This document shows, piece by piece, positions 1-7,773 of a stretch of 42,662 nucleotides of DNA (position 1 is the first letter of the stretch; the number at the start of each line of letters is the position of its first letter). The notes below the pieces were generated by a model. That model saw nothing but the letters and a program-made list of their open reading frames with translations. It was not told the origin of the DNA and did no database searches. Origin of the DNA: a virus; IMG/VR virus record IMGVR_UViG_3300009091_000025, positions 1-42,662 of that record. The stretch is one strand, 5' to 3'. The position numbers and the translations under genes are program-made.

Positions 1-1
1 A

Positions 2-568
2 TGGACAGATGCTGACAAAGCAATTGTATTAGATGCTATAAAGTTATTCTCTGAGATGCTATCCAGGTATACTGGTACGTCTCCAGAGGATGCTTTTTCT
101 TGTGTTATGAGAGACATTAACTTTAAGTTGTCCCCATCTATTAAATATCATGGATATGCAAAAGGCAATACGATCACATTAAAGCCTGGGTTTGTTGAAC
201 TTAGACTGGTACTTCATGAGTTAGCACATATATTCTCTAACCGTTTTGAGTACAGAAAACGTCCTCAGTATCTTCTTGGAAGATATGGTATTCCTCTTCC
301 TAACAGTAGAAAGTTAGTTACTGGCCCGTACATTGGTGGATATAGTCGAGGTATGGGGAGGTATGCACAAGTCAATGGATTTATTTCGGATACTATTCAA
401 CACAAAAAATCCCAGGTTAATAGTGCTTTTGAAGACTTTGCAGATATGTTAATGAACTTTATTTTCGGAATAGAATCTTTTGCAGATAACGATGCCGGAC
501 ATGCTATATATTATTGGATGGATGAACACATGAGAGAATGGTTGTTACCATGCACGATTCAAAAATAA
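2..568 (+). CDS. Zinc metallopeptidase-like protein, 5' end outside window
   Basis: The frame is open from base 2, so the gene is probably cut by the window edge. The first ATG, at 56, would give 170 residues, but sensible sequence (WTDADKAIVLDAIKLFSEM) lies before it. Counting from that ATG, an HExxH zinc-peptidase signature (HELAH, residues 54-58) sits in a hydrophobic helix. About 70 residues later, AFEDFADML (around 124-132) offers Glu and Asp residues that could supply a third zinc ligand. This layout resembles gluzincin-type phage and host metallopeptidases. No signal peptide can be judged because the start is missing. The next gene begins inside its last codons. The peptidase fold is inferred from the motif; substrate and role are unknown, and an inactive structural relative is possible. 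Confidence 0.6.
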   Translation, partial: WTDADKAIVLDAIKLFSEMLSRYTGTSPEDAFSCVMRDINFKLSPSIKYHGYAKGNTITLKPGFVELRLVLHELAHIFSNRFEYRKRPQYLLGRYGIPLPNSRKLVTGPYIGGYSRGMGRYAQVNGFISDTIQHKKSQVNSAFEDFADMLMNFIFGIESFADNDAGHAIYYWMDEHMREWLLPCTIQK

Positions 569-909
569 ATATTAGGGGGTTTAGGTACCCGTATGATTTG
601 ATGTATAATGTCCCGTCATCTAGATTGGGTTTTGATGGTCATGATTATTATGCAGATAAGAATGATTGGATAAGGTATAATTTTGATATGATATTACAAA
701 GACTTCGAGAAAATGAAGTCACAGTGGATGAGGTTTATATTTACACAGATTATGATTTTTATGTTAGATATACTTTTAGAAAGGGGAATAGTCAAATAAG
801 TATTGATATTACTAGGTATGAATTATCTGATAGATTTGGATATGCACCAATTATTTCTAGATTGGAGGAGGCAGTAAGTAAGCTGTTAGAGTATGTCGAT
901 AAAAACTGA
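550..909 (+). CDS. Hypothetical protein, about 119 residues
   Basis: I do not recognise this protein. Two starts are possible: ATG at 538 (MVVTMHDSK) or ATG at 550 (MHDSKINIRG). I chose 550 because it reduces the overlap with the upstream gene and leaves the purine-rich GAGAGA about 12 bases upstream, but 538 cannot be excluded. The product is rich in Tyr and Asp, with alternating hydrophobic stretches (VDEVYIYTDYDFYVRYTF, then SQISIDITRYE) suggesting a small beta-sheet protein, and it ends in a short helix. There is no membrane segment or catalytic motif. It belongs to a run of small overlapping genes and its last codons overlap the next gene. Confidence 0.5.
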   Translation: MHDSKINIRGFRYPYDLMYNVPSSRLGFDGHDYYADKNDWIRYNFDMILQRLRENEVTVDEVYIYTDYDFYVRYTFRKGNSQISIDITRYELSDRFGYAPIISRLEEAVSKLLEYVDKN

Positions 910-1123
910 TACGGGCTGGAAATGTTCGATATGTGGTATAGAATATAATATGCAAGGAGAGGCGTTGTCATGTGAACAAGATCATGATATAATCTATGTA
1001 GCATTTAGAAGAGAAGACTTATTCAAATTAATACAGTTTTTATATGTTAGAGACGATAGTCTTCTACAAGGAACTTTAATAGAAACATTAATGAAATATA
1101 GAAATCAACTGAAAGGAAACTAA
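893..1123 (+). CDS. Small zinc-finger protein, 76 residues
   Basis: The N-terminal half carries a compact zinc-binding pattern: CSIC (CxxC), then C and H within CEQDHD, giving a probable C2CH finger over residues 10-32. The C-terminal half is a predicted amphipathic helix (LFKLIQFLYVRDD). The start overlaps the end of the preceding gene by 17 bases, which suggests translational coupling. Mini zinc fingers of this type are common in phage accessory regions and often act in nucleic-acid or protein binding. No specific function can be assigned. Confidence 0.6.
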   Translation: MSIKTDTGWKCSICGIEYNMQGEALSCEQDHDIIYVAFRREDLFKLIQFLYVRDDSLLQGTLIETLMKYRNQLKGN

Positions 1124-1124
1124 A

Positions 1125-1373
1125 ATGGAACCAACTGAGAGAGAGAAGAAATTAGTAAATTATATTTTATGGCTTATACAAATGCTAAATGGTTATACTT
1201 TATTCATAGCATATATGTATAAAAATGGTGAGTGGTTAGAGAATCAATTAAAGCCTTTACAGGAAAAAGAAACTGAAAAAGAAATGTTAGAATTTCTTAA
1301 CACAGAATTTAATACAGGAATATCCATGCAGTTAGACAAAGATTACATAAAAGAGAGAAATGAGAATAAATAG
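1125..1373 (+). CDS. Hypothetical protein, 82 residues
   Basis: Unrecognised. A good ribosome-binding site (AAAGGA) lies about 8 bases upstream of the ATG. The protein is mostly helical, with a moderately hydrophobic segment (YILWLIQMLNGYTLFIAYMY, roughly residues 13-32) that could be a membrane-peripheral helix or a hydrophobic core. The tail is acidic and lysine-rich. It overlaps the DNA methyltransferase start by 14 bases. Context places it in a polycistronic accessory block. No function is proposed. Confidence 0.55.
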   Translation: MEPTEREKKLVNYILWLIQMLNGYTLFIAYMYKNGEWLENQLKPLQEKETEKEMLEFLNTEFNTGISMQLDKDYIKERNENK

Positions 1374-2190
1374 CATAGGAAATTCTGTACTTTATAATGC
1401 ATCTAATAGAGATGTGTTTATGGATATTTTTGGTGTTTATGAGTTAGCTGAACCAAAAATTAAGTTCGATGTTATATATGCTGATTGTATTTATGATAGT
1501 ATGGATTTTGATTGGATTTATTGGTGTTACGAATGTTTAAAGGATAATGGAATATTTTTTGTTCAAACAGACTATCACACGGTGGCTGAATACAAGTATG
1601 CTCTCGACAGGTTGTATGGATTTAATGTTTTAAAGGGTGGGTTTGTTAACTGGATAATAACTATTCAGGAATGGGGTGGTACATCCAAACGATTTTTCCC
1701 CAGAAAACATGATGATATCCTAATGTATGCTAAGGGGAAAGATTATAAATTTTACCCAGAAAGAATTCAAATAGAGAAAGTAACTAAGGGAACTGACTTC
1801 GATAAAAAAGGTACCGGACTAAAAACCCCATGTGATGTCTTCTACGATTTAGGTAATTTTTCTACCATGTCTAAAGAACGTGTTAAGGGGGTTGATGAAA
1901 AAAATATACAGTGGCAAAAACCACTAAAACTTATTAACAGACTCTTATTATCAACTACAGATGAAGGTGATTTTGTACTTGACCCCTTTATGGGTAGTGG
2001 TACAACAGGAGTTTGGTGTGCACAAAATAAACGAAATTTTCATGGGATAGAAATTGATGAAGAAGTTTACAACATCGCCAAAAAAAGAATTGAAGAAGAA
2101 GTGTATAAAATGTTGGGAGGTAATACTGCCAGAGGAGAAAAAGACAATAATCCCCCTAGACATACCATACGTGAATCTATGGGTACATAA
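1360..2190 (+). CDS. DNA methyltransferase (N6-adenine/N4-cytosine type) with atypical motif IV
   Basis: This belongs to the N6/N4 DNA methyltransferase family that transfers a methyl group from SAM to exocyclic amines in DNA. The order is catalytic region first, SAM-binding region last (beta-class order). Motif I is clear: LDPFMGSGTTG at residues 207-217. Also typical are HDDILMYAKG (about 118-127), WQKPLKLINRL (about 185-195) and the closing GIEIDEEVYNIAKKRIE. The canonical DPPY-type motif IV is replaced by DCIY at residues 42-45, so both prolines are missing. The family call is solid; activity is uncertain. The last 30 or so residues are unlike the family and overlap the next ORF. Roles could be protection from host restriction or regulation; no cognate nuclease is adjacent. 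Confidence 0.85.
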   Translation: MRINSIGNSVLYNASNRDVFMDIFGVYELAEPKIKFDVIYADCIYDSMDFDWIYWCYECLKDNGIFFVQTDYHTVAEYKYALDRLYGFNVLKGGFVNWIITIQEWGGTSKRFFPRKHDDILMYAKGKDYKFYPERIQIEKVTKGTDFDKKGTGLKTPCDVFYDLGNFSTMSKERVKGVDEKNIQWQKPLKLINRLLLSTTDEGDFVLDPFMGSGTTGVWCAQNKRNFHGIEIDEEVYNIAKKRIEEEVYKMLGGNTARGEKDNNPPRHTIRESMGT

Positions 2191-2293
2191 AGGTTGTTTA
2201 TTAGAAATAGAAAATTTACTTGAATTTTTACAAAAAAACTATGAAAAGTGGTATAATTATTATGTAATAGGAGAAGAAAATGGAATTAAATAA
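2054..2293 (+). CDS. Mini zinc-binding protein overlapping the methyltransferase
   Basis: This reading frame holds a plausible zinc site: CIKC (CxxC) followed about 28 residues later by HKGC (HxxC), the layout of a small treble-clef finger. The C-terminal half is helical and acidic, ending YYVIGEENGIK. The farthest ATG (2054) overlaps the methyltransferase by 137 bases. In-frame alternatives are ATG 2057 and TTG 2090, which sits just before the first Cys pair. The zinc ligands and the good gene-like C-terminus argue that this is real and that the methyltransferase C-terminal tail is the frame lacking constraint. Exact start uncertain. Confidence 0.5.
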   Translation: MMKKFTTSPKKELKKKCIKCWEVILPEEKKTIIPLDIPYVNLWVHKGCLLEIENLLEFLQKNYEKWYNYYVIGEENGIK

Positions 2294-2510
2294 TACTGTA
2301 GAAGGAACATTTAAACTGATATTAGAAGCTGAGCCTCTTTCAGAGGCTGGAAGAAAATTTCTAGAATCTTTAGAATGTCCAGTAAATATTGAGATACGAA
2401 CCTCACAACCAGCCCAAGAAACCTGCCCTGTTTGTGGTAGTACTTACCTTATCAAAGAGGGGAAGTGTACTACATGTTACGAATGTGGTTGGAGTAAATG
2501 TAATTTATGA
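2280..2510 (+). CDS. Zinc-ribbon protein, 76 residues
   Basis: A GGAG ribosome-binding site lies 8 bases before the ATG. The C-terminal third is a four-cysteine ribbon, CPVCG then CTTCYECGWSKC. It resembles the zinc-binding tail found at the C-terminus of adenosylcobalamin-dependent ribonucleotide reductases, but here it stands alone on an unrelated 45-residue N-terminus. Its start overlaps the preceding gene by 14 bases and its stop overlaps the next ATG (ATGA). The likeness to the reductase tail is from memory of the family pattern. A general zinc-ribbon adaptor or transcription-related function is equally possible. Confidence 0.6.
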   Translation: MELNNTVEGTFKLILEAEPLSEAGRKFLESLECPVNIEIRTSQPAQETCPVCGSTYLIKEGKCTTCYECGWSKCNL

Positions 2511-3223
2511 CTAAACATCGTTTAACAGTAGATTCTAAAGCTAGATTAAGAAATCTTACTCAATATGCTAAAATGACTGATGAGGAGTATGATGCTGTTT
2601 GGGAAACAAAACTGACTGGTATTGAGGGAGTTACTGAGTTTGAAAAAAGAATCGAAAGAAAAATAGCCAGTTTTGCTAAAGATTATGATCTAGATGATTT
2701 GAAGGCGAATGATAAACTAACCCTTAGAGCATTAGCACAGTCTTATATTACTCTAGAGGATTTAGAAAATTATTCTTATAGAGAAAGACTTGGTGGTATC
2801 TCCGAAGATAAGATTCTATCAATGGAAAAAATAAATAATATTATGTCTAATTTAAGACGTGATATTTCCAATATGCAGAATGATCTAAAGATTACCAGAA
2901 GAATTAGAAAGGGGGATAAAGAAGAATCGGTTATTAATTATATTGAGGATTTGAAACAAAAAGCCAAAAGGTTTTACCAGTCTAAAATGGCGTATATTTT
3001 TTGTCCGAAATGTGGTATGTTATTAAGTACAGTATGGGTTTTATATCCAGATGCTAAAAATAAACTTACTTTTACTTGTAAAAGAGAGATAATTCTCAGT
3101 GATGAGCAAAAGGAAGAAAAAGAAAAGCTGTATTGTGATACTACATTTTCGGTAACTACTAAAGAATTATTAGAAAAAAGAGGTACAAATAGGCAGGACT
3201 TACTGCCGGAAAGCTTATTATGA
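2507..3223 (+). CDS. Candidate small terminase subunit with C-terminal zinc motif
   Basis: The 238-residue protein is helical at its N-terminus (residues 1-90, including a segment around YDLDDLKANDKLTLRALAQS). A coiled-coil-like stretch follows (about 105-155), then a zinc-knuckle region: CPKC, then single Cys residues further on (FTCKRE, LYCDTT). It starts by ATGA overlap with the previous gene and ends by ATGA overlap with the sugar methyltransferase. Small terminase subunits commonly precede the large subunit; here the sugar island separates them. The N-terminal helical part resembles small-terminase-like proteins in general form only. The zinc region would be unusual. Alternative: an unrelated DNA-binding protein. 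Confidence 0.4.
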   Translation: MTKHRLTVDSKARLRNLTQYAKMTDEEYDAVWETKLTGIEGVTEFEKRIERKIASFAKDYDLDDLKANDKLTLRALAQSYITLEDLENYSYRERLGGISEDKILSMEKINNIMSNLRRDISNMQNDLKITRRIRKGDKEESVINYIEDLKQKAKRFYQSKMAYIFCPKCGMLLSTVWVLYPDAKNKLTFTCKREIILSDEQKEEKEKLYCDTTFSVTTKELLEKRGTNRQDLLPESLL

Positions 3224-4479
3224 ACTACAAAAAAACAGACAAATGCAGAAATTGTAAAGGTGAATTAGTTGATACTCTAAGACTAGGAGATGTATACCCA
3301 TCTAATTTTGTACCTAATGGTGCAGAAATAGAAAAAGCACCATTAGTATTAGCTAAGTGTCTTGATTGTGGGCTAGTGCAACTTAGATATACTATAGACC
3401 TGGACTTAATGTATAGAAAATACTGGTATAAATCAGGAATCAATAAAGAAATGGTAGCACATTTACAGAATGTTGTTGATTCCATAGAAGAGACAATGGA
3501 GTTTAAGTTTGGAGATGCGGTAGTTGATATCGGTGCTAATGATGGTACGATGTTATCGTTATATAGTGTCCCAGGGTTGATTAAAATTGGATATGACCCT
3601 GCATATAATTTAGCAGAAGAGGCTAGTGGTAAATGCGATTATTTTATTAACAATTACTTTAGTTCAGAGTATTACCCCCTATCCTATAAAGCGAAAGTTG
3701 TAACAGCTATTGCTATGTTTTATGATTTAGAAGACCCTAACAAGTTTATAAGCGAAGTTTTAAATATTTTATCTGATGATGGAATTTTCGTAATCCAGTT
3801 TGCTGATTTAGTTTCTATGTTAAAAACTAATGATTTCGCAACAATATGCCACGAACATATAGAATACTATGACTTGCATACTATAAAAAATATGTTAGAA
3901 AATCATGGTTTACATCTCTTTAAAGTTACTAGAAACTCAGTGAATGGTGGAAGTCTTAGACTTTACCTGGATAGAGGTATCAGACCCGTAGACCCATCAG
4001 TTAATAAAGAATTAGAATATGAAAAGCTAAACTATACTCAGGAATCTCTATCTATTCTTGAACAGGAAATAGATAGAATCAGTAGAGAGGTTTATATTTT
4101 TATAAGTTTTGAACATTCTAAGGGGAAACATATCAGTGTATTAGGTGCCAGTACTAAAGGTAATACTATTTTACAAGTCTTCGGTTTAGATAATTCTTTG
4201 ATAGATTACGCCGCAGAAGCTAACGAGGCTAAGTGGGGATTAAAAACCATAGGTACTGGAATAGAAATTCAATCAGATGAGTTTGTATTTTCTAAGAATC
4301 CTAACTACTTATTAGTACTACCCTGGTTTTTTATTAATGATTTTATATCTAAATATTATAAGTATTTAGATGATGGCGGGGTATTTATAGTACCACTTCC
4401 AGAACCTAGTTTAATAACTAAAAAAGGATGGAAAACCCTAAGTTGGAGAAGTTTAAACAATGACAGATCAGTCTCGTAA
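3220..4479 (+). CDS. Sugar C-methyltransferase (NDP-hexose C-methyltransferase family)
   Basis: All three parts of the NDP-sugar C-methyltransferase family are visible. An N-terminal zinc domain has Cys9, Cys12, Cys47 and Cys50. The SAM-binding motif VVDIGANDGTM lies at 101-111. The family's signature HEHIEYY (211-217) supplies the catalytic His/Glu/Tyr cluster used to deprotonate keto-sugars. A C-terminal Rossmann-like domain begins near GASTKGNTILQ (309-319). The length of 419 residues is normal for the family. Such enzymes add a methyl carbon to nucleotide-linked keto-deoxysugars, as in branched-sugar biosynthesis. It heads a tightly overlapping block of sugar genes. No sugar dehydratase or other NDP-sugar maker is in the window, so the substrate must come from the host or elsewhere in the phage. 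Confidence 0.85.
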   Translation: MNYKKTDKCRNCKGELVDTLRLGDVYPSNFVPNGAEIEKAPLVLAKCLDCGLVQLRYTIDLDLMYRKYWYKSGINKEMVAHLQNVVDSIEETMEFKFGDAVVDIGANDGTMLSLYSVPGLIKIGYDPAYNLAEEASGKCDYFINNYFSSEYYPLSYKAKVVTAIAMFYDLEDPNKFISEVLNILSDDGIFVIQFADLVSMLKTNDFATICHEHIEYYDLHTIKNMLENHGLHLFKVTRNSVNGGSLRLYLDRGIRPVDPSVNKELEYEKLNYTQESLSILEQEIDRISREVYIFISFEHSKGKHISVLGASTKGNTILQVFGLDNSLIDYAAEANEAKWGLKTIGTGIEIQSDEFVFSKNPNYLLVLPWFFINDFISKYYKYLDDGGVFIVPLPEPSLITKKGWKTLSWRSLNNDRSVS

Positions 4480-4693
4480 AACTATCGGAGAGTTAATTGA
4501 TCAACTTACGACTACGATACTTCGTTGCTGGTTTGCACAAGAAGACATCATGAATACCAGCTTATCTGAAAAGCAGAGGTTAGATGCCGCTATTCGTGCA
4601 CAAGAACAGAATGCTAAACGTAGTCAACTAATTGGTGCAATTAATGAGTACTTTAAAGAGCAGGGGTATACCTCTACTAAAACCTATGACTAA
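4460..4693 (+). CDS. Small helical protein in the sugar island, 77 residues
   Basis: GGAGAAG lies 8 bases before the ATG, inside the end of the upstream gene (20-base overlap). The sequence begins TIGELIDQLTTTILRCW, an N-terminal pattern that I associate with short helical proteins encoded beside glycosyltransferases in phages and bacteria (DUF4254-like); I cannot confirm this without a search. The rest is charged and helical. The stop lies within the start of the next glycosyltransferase (8-base overlap). It may be a small partner or stabiliser of a neighbouring transferase, which is inference from position only. Confidence 0.5.
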   Translation: MTDQSRKTIGELIDQLTTTILRCWFAQEDIMNTSLSEKQRLDAAIRAQEQNAKRSQLIGAINEYFKEQGYTSTKTYD

Positions 4694-5630
4694 AACTATT
4701 TTATTTATTAATCATAAAGAACCCAGATGTGGTATTTATCAAGCCGGTTTGGGTATTTCAAAAATACTAAAAAAATCTGATAAATATAAATTAGAATATG
4801 TTGAGGTAGAAAATTTAGATCAATTTGAAAATTATTTTAATTCTATAAATCCAGATGCTATATTATATAATTATCATCCAGCGCCTATGCCGTGGGTAAA
4901 TTTAGATATTATTAAGCGATATGAAAATCTAGCAAAAAGTGTCGTCATTCAGCATGAAGGATTCCATAACCCGGATAACACCACTTTTCAATATTATATA
5001 TTCGCTAATGCGGCAATGGAACTTTTACCAGAATGGAATAACGTCTTTGTAGTTGGAAGACCTTTAAAGAAATATGAAGGAGATTACCCTACTAATAGTG
5101 TGCCTGTTATTGGAAGCTTTGGTTTTGGATTTCTAAATAAAAGATATGAACTAATAGCTAGAACAGTAAATTCTGAATTTGATACTGCGATAATAAATCT
5201 ACAAATACCTTATGCTAAATATGGAGATAATGATGGGATTGCCGCAAGACAATCCGTAGAACTTTGTCAAAGAGAGATTACTAAACCTGGAATAGAACTA
5301 AAAGTATCTCATACTTTTTTATCTGAGCAGGATTTACTAAAATTTTTAGCGTCTAATAATATAAATGTTTTCTTGTATGATGATATGCCGGGGAGAGGTT
5401 CAGCCAGTACAATAGATTGGGCGCTATCTGTAAAAAGACCCATAGCAGTTAGTAAGACTTATATGTTTAAACATTTAGTAACAGAACCTTCAATTTATAT
5501 AGAAGACAATTCTCTAAAAACTATATTAGATAATGGAACTAAACCACTAGAAAAATTTTATAAGATGTGGTCAGAAAGGGAGAATATAAAACACTATGAC
5601 AGAATATTTGACAGAATTTTCTCTCAATAG
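4686..5630 (+). CDS. Glycosyltransferase, GT-B fold (GT4-like)
   Basis: Start chosen at ATG 4686 (MTKTILFINHKEPRCGIYQ) rather than the in-frame ATG 54 bases upstream, because the N-terminal beta-strand plus CGIYQAGLGI loop is the usual opening of a GT-B nucleotide-sugar transferase. The product is 314 residues. The second half has the donor-binding style segment NVFLYDDMPGRGSASTIDWA followed by VKRPIAVS, equivalent to the place where GT4 enzymes carry an E-x7-E motif; that pair is not preserved in canonical form. The enzyme is expected to transfer a sugar from a nucleotide donor to an unknown acceptor. It overlaps both neighbours (8 and 35 bases), so expression is probably coupled. Confidence 0.7.
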   Translation: MTKTILFINHKEPRCGIYQAGLGISKILKKSDKYKLEYVEVENLDQFENYFNSINPDAILYNYHPAPMPWVNLDIIKRYENLAKSVVIQHEGFHNPDNTTFQYYIFANAAMELLPEWNNVFVVGRPLKKYEGDYPTNSVPVIGSFGFGFLNKRYELIARTVNSEFDTAIINLQIPYAKYGDNDGIAARQSVELCQREITKPGIELKVSHTFLSEQDLLKFLASNNINVFLYDDMPGRGSASTIDWALSVKRPIAVSKTYMFKHLVTEPSIYIEDNSLKTILDNGTKPLEKFYKMWSERENIKHYDRIFDRIFSQ

Positions 5631-6264
5631 ACTTTTAACCGATAAAGATAGAAAAGAACTTAAACCTATGATAGAAAATATGGCTAGGGCATTACCAGAT
5701 TTAATTAGTAGAAAAATACCAGAGGCTAATGTTCAGCAGGCATTTGTATACAGAACCGTTAGAGAATTGTTAGTATTTGGTTATAGTATTTTATCAGTGG
5801 GTTGTTATGAAGATACTGCATATGAATTTTTAAAATATCTAGGATTTAATGTTGTCGGTATAGACCCTGTTATTAATCACGATTTACATACATTTAAAAC
5901 AATAAATTATTTAGAGTATGGGATAATTTTTTCTACATCTGTAATAGAGCATGTAGAAGATGATGAGCAGTTTATAAAAGATATTTGTGACCTTCTTTCT
6001 GTAGATGGGCGTGCTATACTGACTTGTGATTTTAAAGATAGTTATAAATCTGGGGATGCAGTTCCCTACTCTAATTACAGACTATATACCGAATATGATT
6101 TAAATGTTAGACTTAGAAAGGTAATAGAAAATAATGGTTGTAAATATATAGGAGATACTAGTTGGAAAGGCGAACCTGATTTTTGGTATCAAGGACATAA
6201 TTATAGTTTTGCTACAATGGTATTTCAAAAAGAAAGGACAAAAAGTGGATATATATTACACTAA
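5596..6264 (+). CDS. Class I SAM-dependent methyltransferase
   Basis: This is a Rossmann-fold methyltransferase of the general small-molecule or sugar type. Motif I, ILSVGCYEDTAYEFL (around 65-79), is glycine-poor compared with the usual GxGxG. VVGIDP (around 87-92) supplies the acidic residue after strand 2, and FSTSVIEHVEDDEQFIKDI (around 112-130) is the typical post-motif II/III stretch of this superfamily. The length of 222 residues is ordinary. It overlaps the preceding glycosyltransferase by 35 bases and the next methyltransferase by 20. In this setting it probably methylates a sugar or glycan hydroxyl, but a protein or lipid target cannot be ruled out. Confidence 0.75.
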   Translation: MTEYLTEFSLNRLLTDKDRKELKPMIENMARALPDLISRKIPEANVQQAFVYRTVRELLVFGYSILSVGCYEDTAYEFLKYLGFNVVGIDPVINHDLHTFKTINYLEYGIIFSTSVIEHVEDDEQFIKDICDLLSVDGRAILTCDFKDSYKSGDAVPYSNYRLYTEYDLNVRLRKVIENNGCKYIGDTSWKGEPDFWYQGHNYSFATMVFQKERTKSGYILH

Positions 6265-6895
6265 ATATGGTAAATTCTTACTTCATCCATATGATTTAAT
6301 ATCAAAAGAACTTATTAAAGGAAATTTTTGGGAACCAGAACTGTTACCAGTTTTTAATAAATATATCAATAAGGATAGTGTAGTAATAGAAGTGGGTAGT
6401 TATTTTGGGGATCATACAGTATACCTATCGAAGATTGCCCACTCTGTATATGCATATGAAGGATTTAAAAGAAACTATTACCATCTAATAACTAATATAT
6501 TTCTAAATAATTGTTTTAATGTTTACCCATTAAATTATGTTATTGGAAATGGAGAAACTGTACGGGAAGCTAGAGATGTAGATGAGTGGGGGCCAGATTG
6601 GTCTTATAACGCCGCAGGAGCTAGATTTGTAGCTGGTACTGATATAACTACATATTTACTAGATGATTTATATTTTACTAAAGTAGATTTTATAAAAATA
6701 GATACAGAAGGTATGGACTTAAATGTTATGCTTGGTGGGGAAAAGTTGATATTGAAAAATAGACCTATTATAGTCTTTGAATATAACGAACCAATTTCTG
6801 TACCTTTTAAAGAGTACGAAAATTACTTGAATTATATTAACTACTCCTATGAAAAGATAGGATGGTATAATTATTTGGCTTTACCAAAGGATTAA
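6245..6895 (+). CDS. FkbM-family methyltransferase
   Basis: The FkbM family is shown by VVIEVGSYFGDHTVYLSK (SAM-binding strand and loop) and by the family hallmark VDFIKIDTEGMDLNVMLGG, followed by RPIIVFEYN. Known FkbM enzymes O-methylate hydroxyls on polyketides and sugars. I prefer the GTG start at 6245 because AAAGG sits 7 bases upstream. The alternative ATG at 6209 has no clear ribosome site, and its extra 12 residues look like out-of-frame sequence of the upstream gene. With this start the protein has 216 residues, and the next gene follows after two bases. Its position beside glycosyltransferases supports O-methylation of a transferred sugar. Confidence 0.8.
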   Translation: MDIYYTKYGKFLLHPYDLISKELIKGNFWEPELLPVFNKYINKDSVVIEVGSYFGDHTVYLSKIAHSVYAYEGFKRNYYHLITNIFLNNCFNVYPLNYVIGNGETVREARDVDEWGPDWSYNAAGARFVAGTDITTYLLDDLYFTKVDFIKIDTEGMDLNVMLGGEKLILKNRPIIVFEYNEPISVPFKEYENYLNYINYSYEKIGWYNYLALPKD

Positions 6896-6897
6896 TA

Positions 6898-7773
6898 ATG
6901 GATAATATTAGTAGAATGATTTTTTACAACCACTTTGGTGCAGGAGATATTTTTGAGAGTAGGGAATTTGTAAAAGATTATGTACAATTAATGCCTCATT
7001 TAGATTTTTATTACGCACACGGGAAACATCCAAAAATTTTACTGGATATCCCAGAATTAAAATATACAGAAGTTACCGATGCTATGCATCCAATGAATAA
7101 AATCACTGTATCAACTGATACTATCTATATCAATACCTGGATAGGAAGAGATGGTAGGTATGTACTTCCTGGAATTGGTTGCACAGTAGAAAAACTGTAC
7201 GAAATGCATAATAGTATTCTGCATGATTTAGGAATGCTTAAACTTACTAGAGATGATGTTTATTCCTATATTCCAAAAATAGATTTTAGTGCTTACGATG
7301 TTAGTGGGGTTCATGACTTTATTTATAATACGAAAAAGAGAAAAAGAGTTCTAATTAGTAATGGGCCTGTGCAATCTAACCAAGCATTTAACTTTGATTT
7401 TACTCCAGTAATTAACGAATTATGTGTAAAATATCCAGAGATTATTTTTATAGCAACTTCTTTTACAGATTTGGTATATGATAATTTGTTTTATACTGGA
7501 AACACTATAAAATCAGATGGGTTTGATTTAAACGAGGTGGCTTATTTAAGTTGCTATACGAATCTAATTATTGGAAGAAGTTCAGGGCCTCACACTTTTT
7601 CTCAGCATATTGACAACTGGAATGACAAGAATAAAATAAATTTATCTTTTACTTATCAGAGAACTGGTTCTCATTTTGTATTATCAGACCACCTTCCTAT
7701 GAAAAAGGAATGGTCTCCAGCAACAGAAACGGTAGATGTGGTAGCAAAGATTTGTGAGGTGATAGACAGATGA
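6898..7773 (+). CDS. Glycosyltransferase, GT9-like (heptosyltransferase superfamily)
   Basis: AAGGA lies 6-7 bases before the ATG. The C-terminal domain has the layout of GT9 (heptosyltransferase-like) enzymes: VLISNGPVQSNQAFNF begins the second Rossmann domain. FIATSFTD forms the next strand. NEVAYLSCYTNLIIGRSSGPHTFSQ corresponds to the donor-binding loop where relatives have a DSGPMHLA-type motif. The N-terminal half (FYNHFGAGDIFESREFVKDY) matches the acceptor-side domain of that superfamily. At 291 residues it is slightly short. Donor and acceptor are unknown. Its last four bases overlap the following small gene (ATGA). Confidence 0.65.
   Translation: MDNISRMIFYNHFGAGDIFESREFVKDYVQLMPHLDFYYAHGKHPKILLDIPELKYTEVTDAMHPMNKITVSTDTIYINTWIGRDGRYVLPGIGCTVEKLYEMHNSILHDLGMLKLTRDDVYSYIPKIDFSAYDVSGVHDFIYNTKKRKRVLISNGPVQSNQAFNFDFTPVINELCVKYPEIIFIATSFTDLVYDNLFYTGNTIKSDGFDLNEVAYLSCYTNLIIGRSSGPHTFSQHIDNWNDKNKINLSFTYQRTGSHFVLSDHLPMKKEWSPATETVDVVAKICEVIDR

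Noticed and set aside
792-1004. 70-codon minus-strand frame
   Set aside because: It is antisense to two better-supported genes and lacks a ribosome-binding site.
2080-2086. Programmed frameshift at the A-run in the methyltransferase
   Set aside because: The run is not in slippery phase (codons GCC AAA AAA AGA), and the family-conserved AKKRIE continues in the original frame after it.
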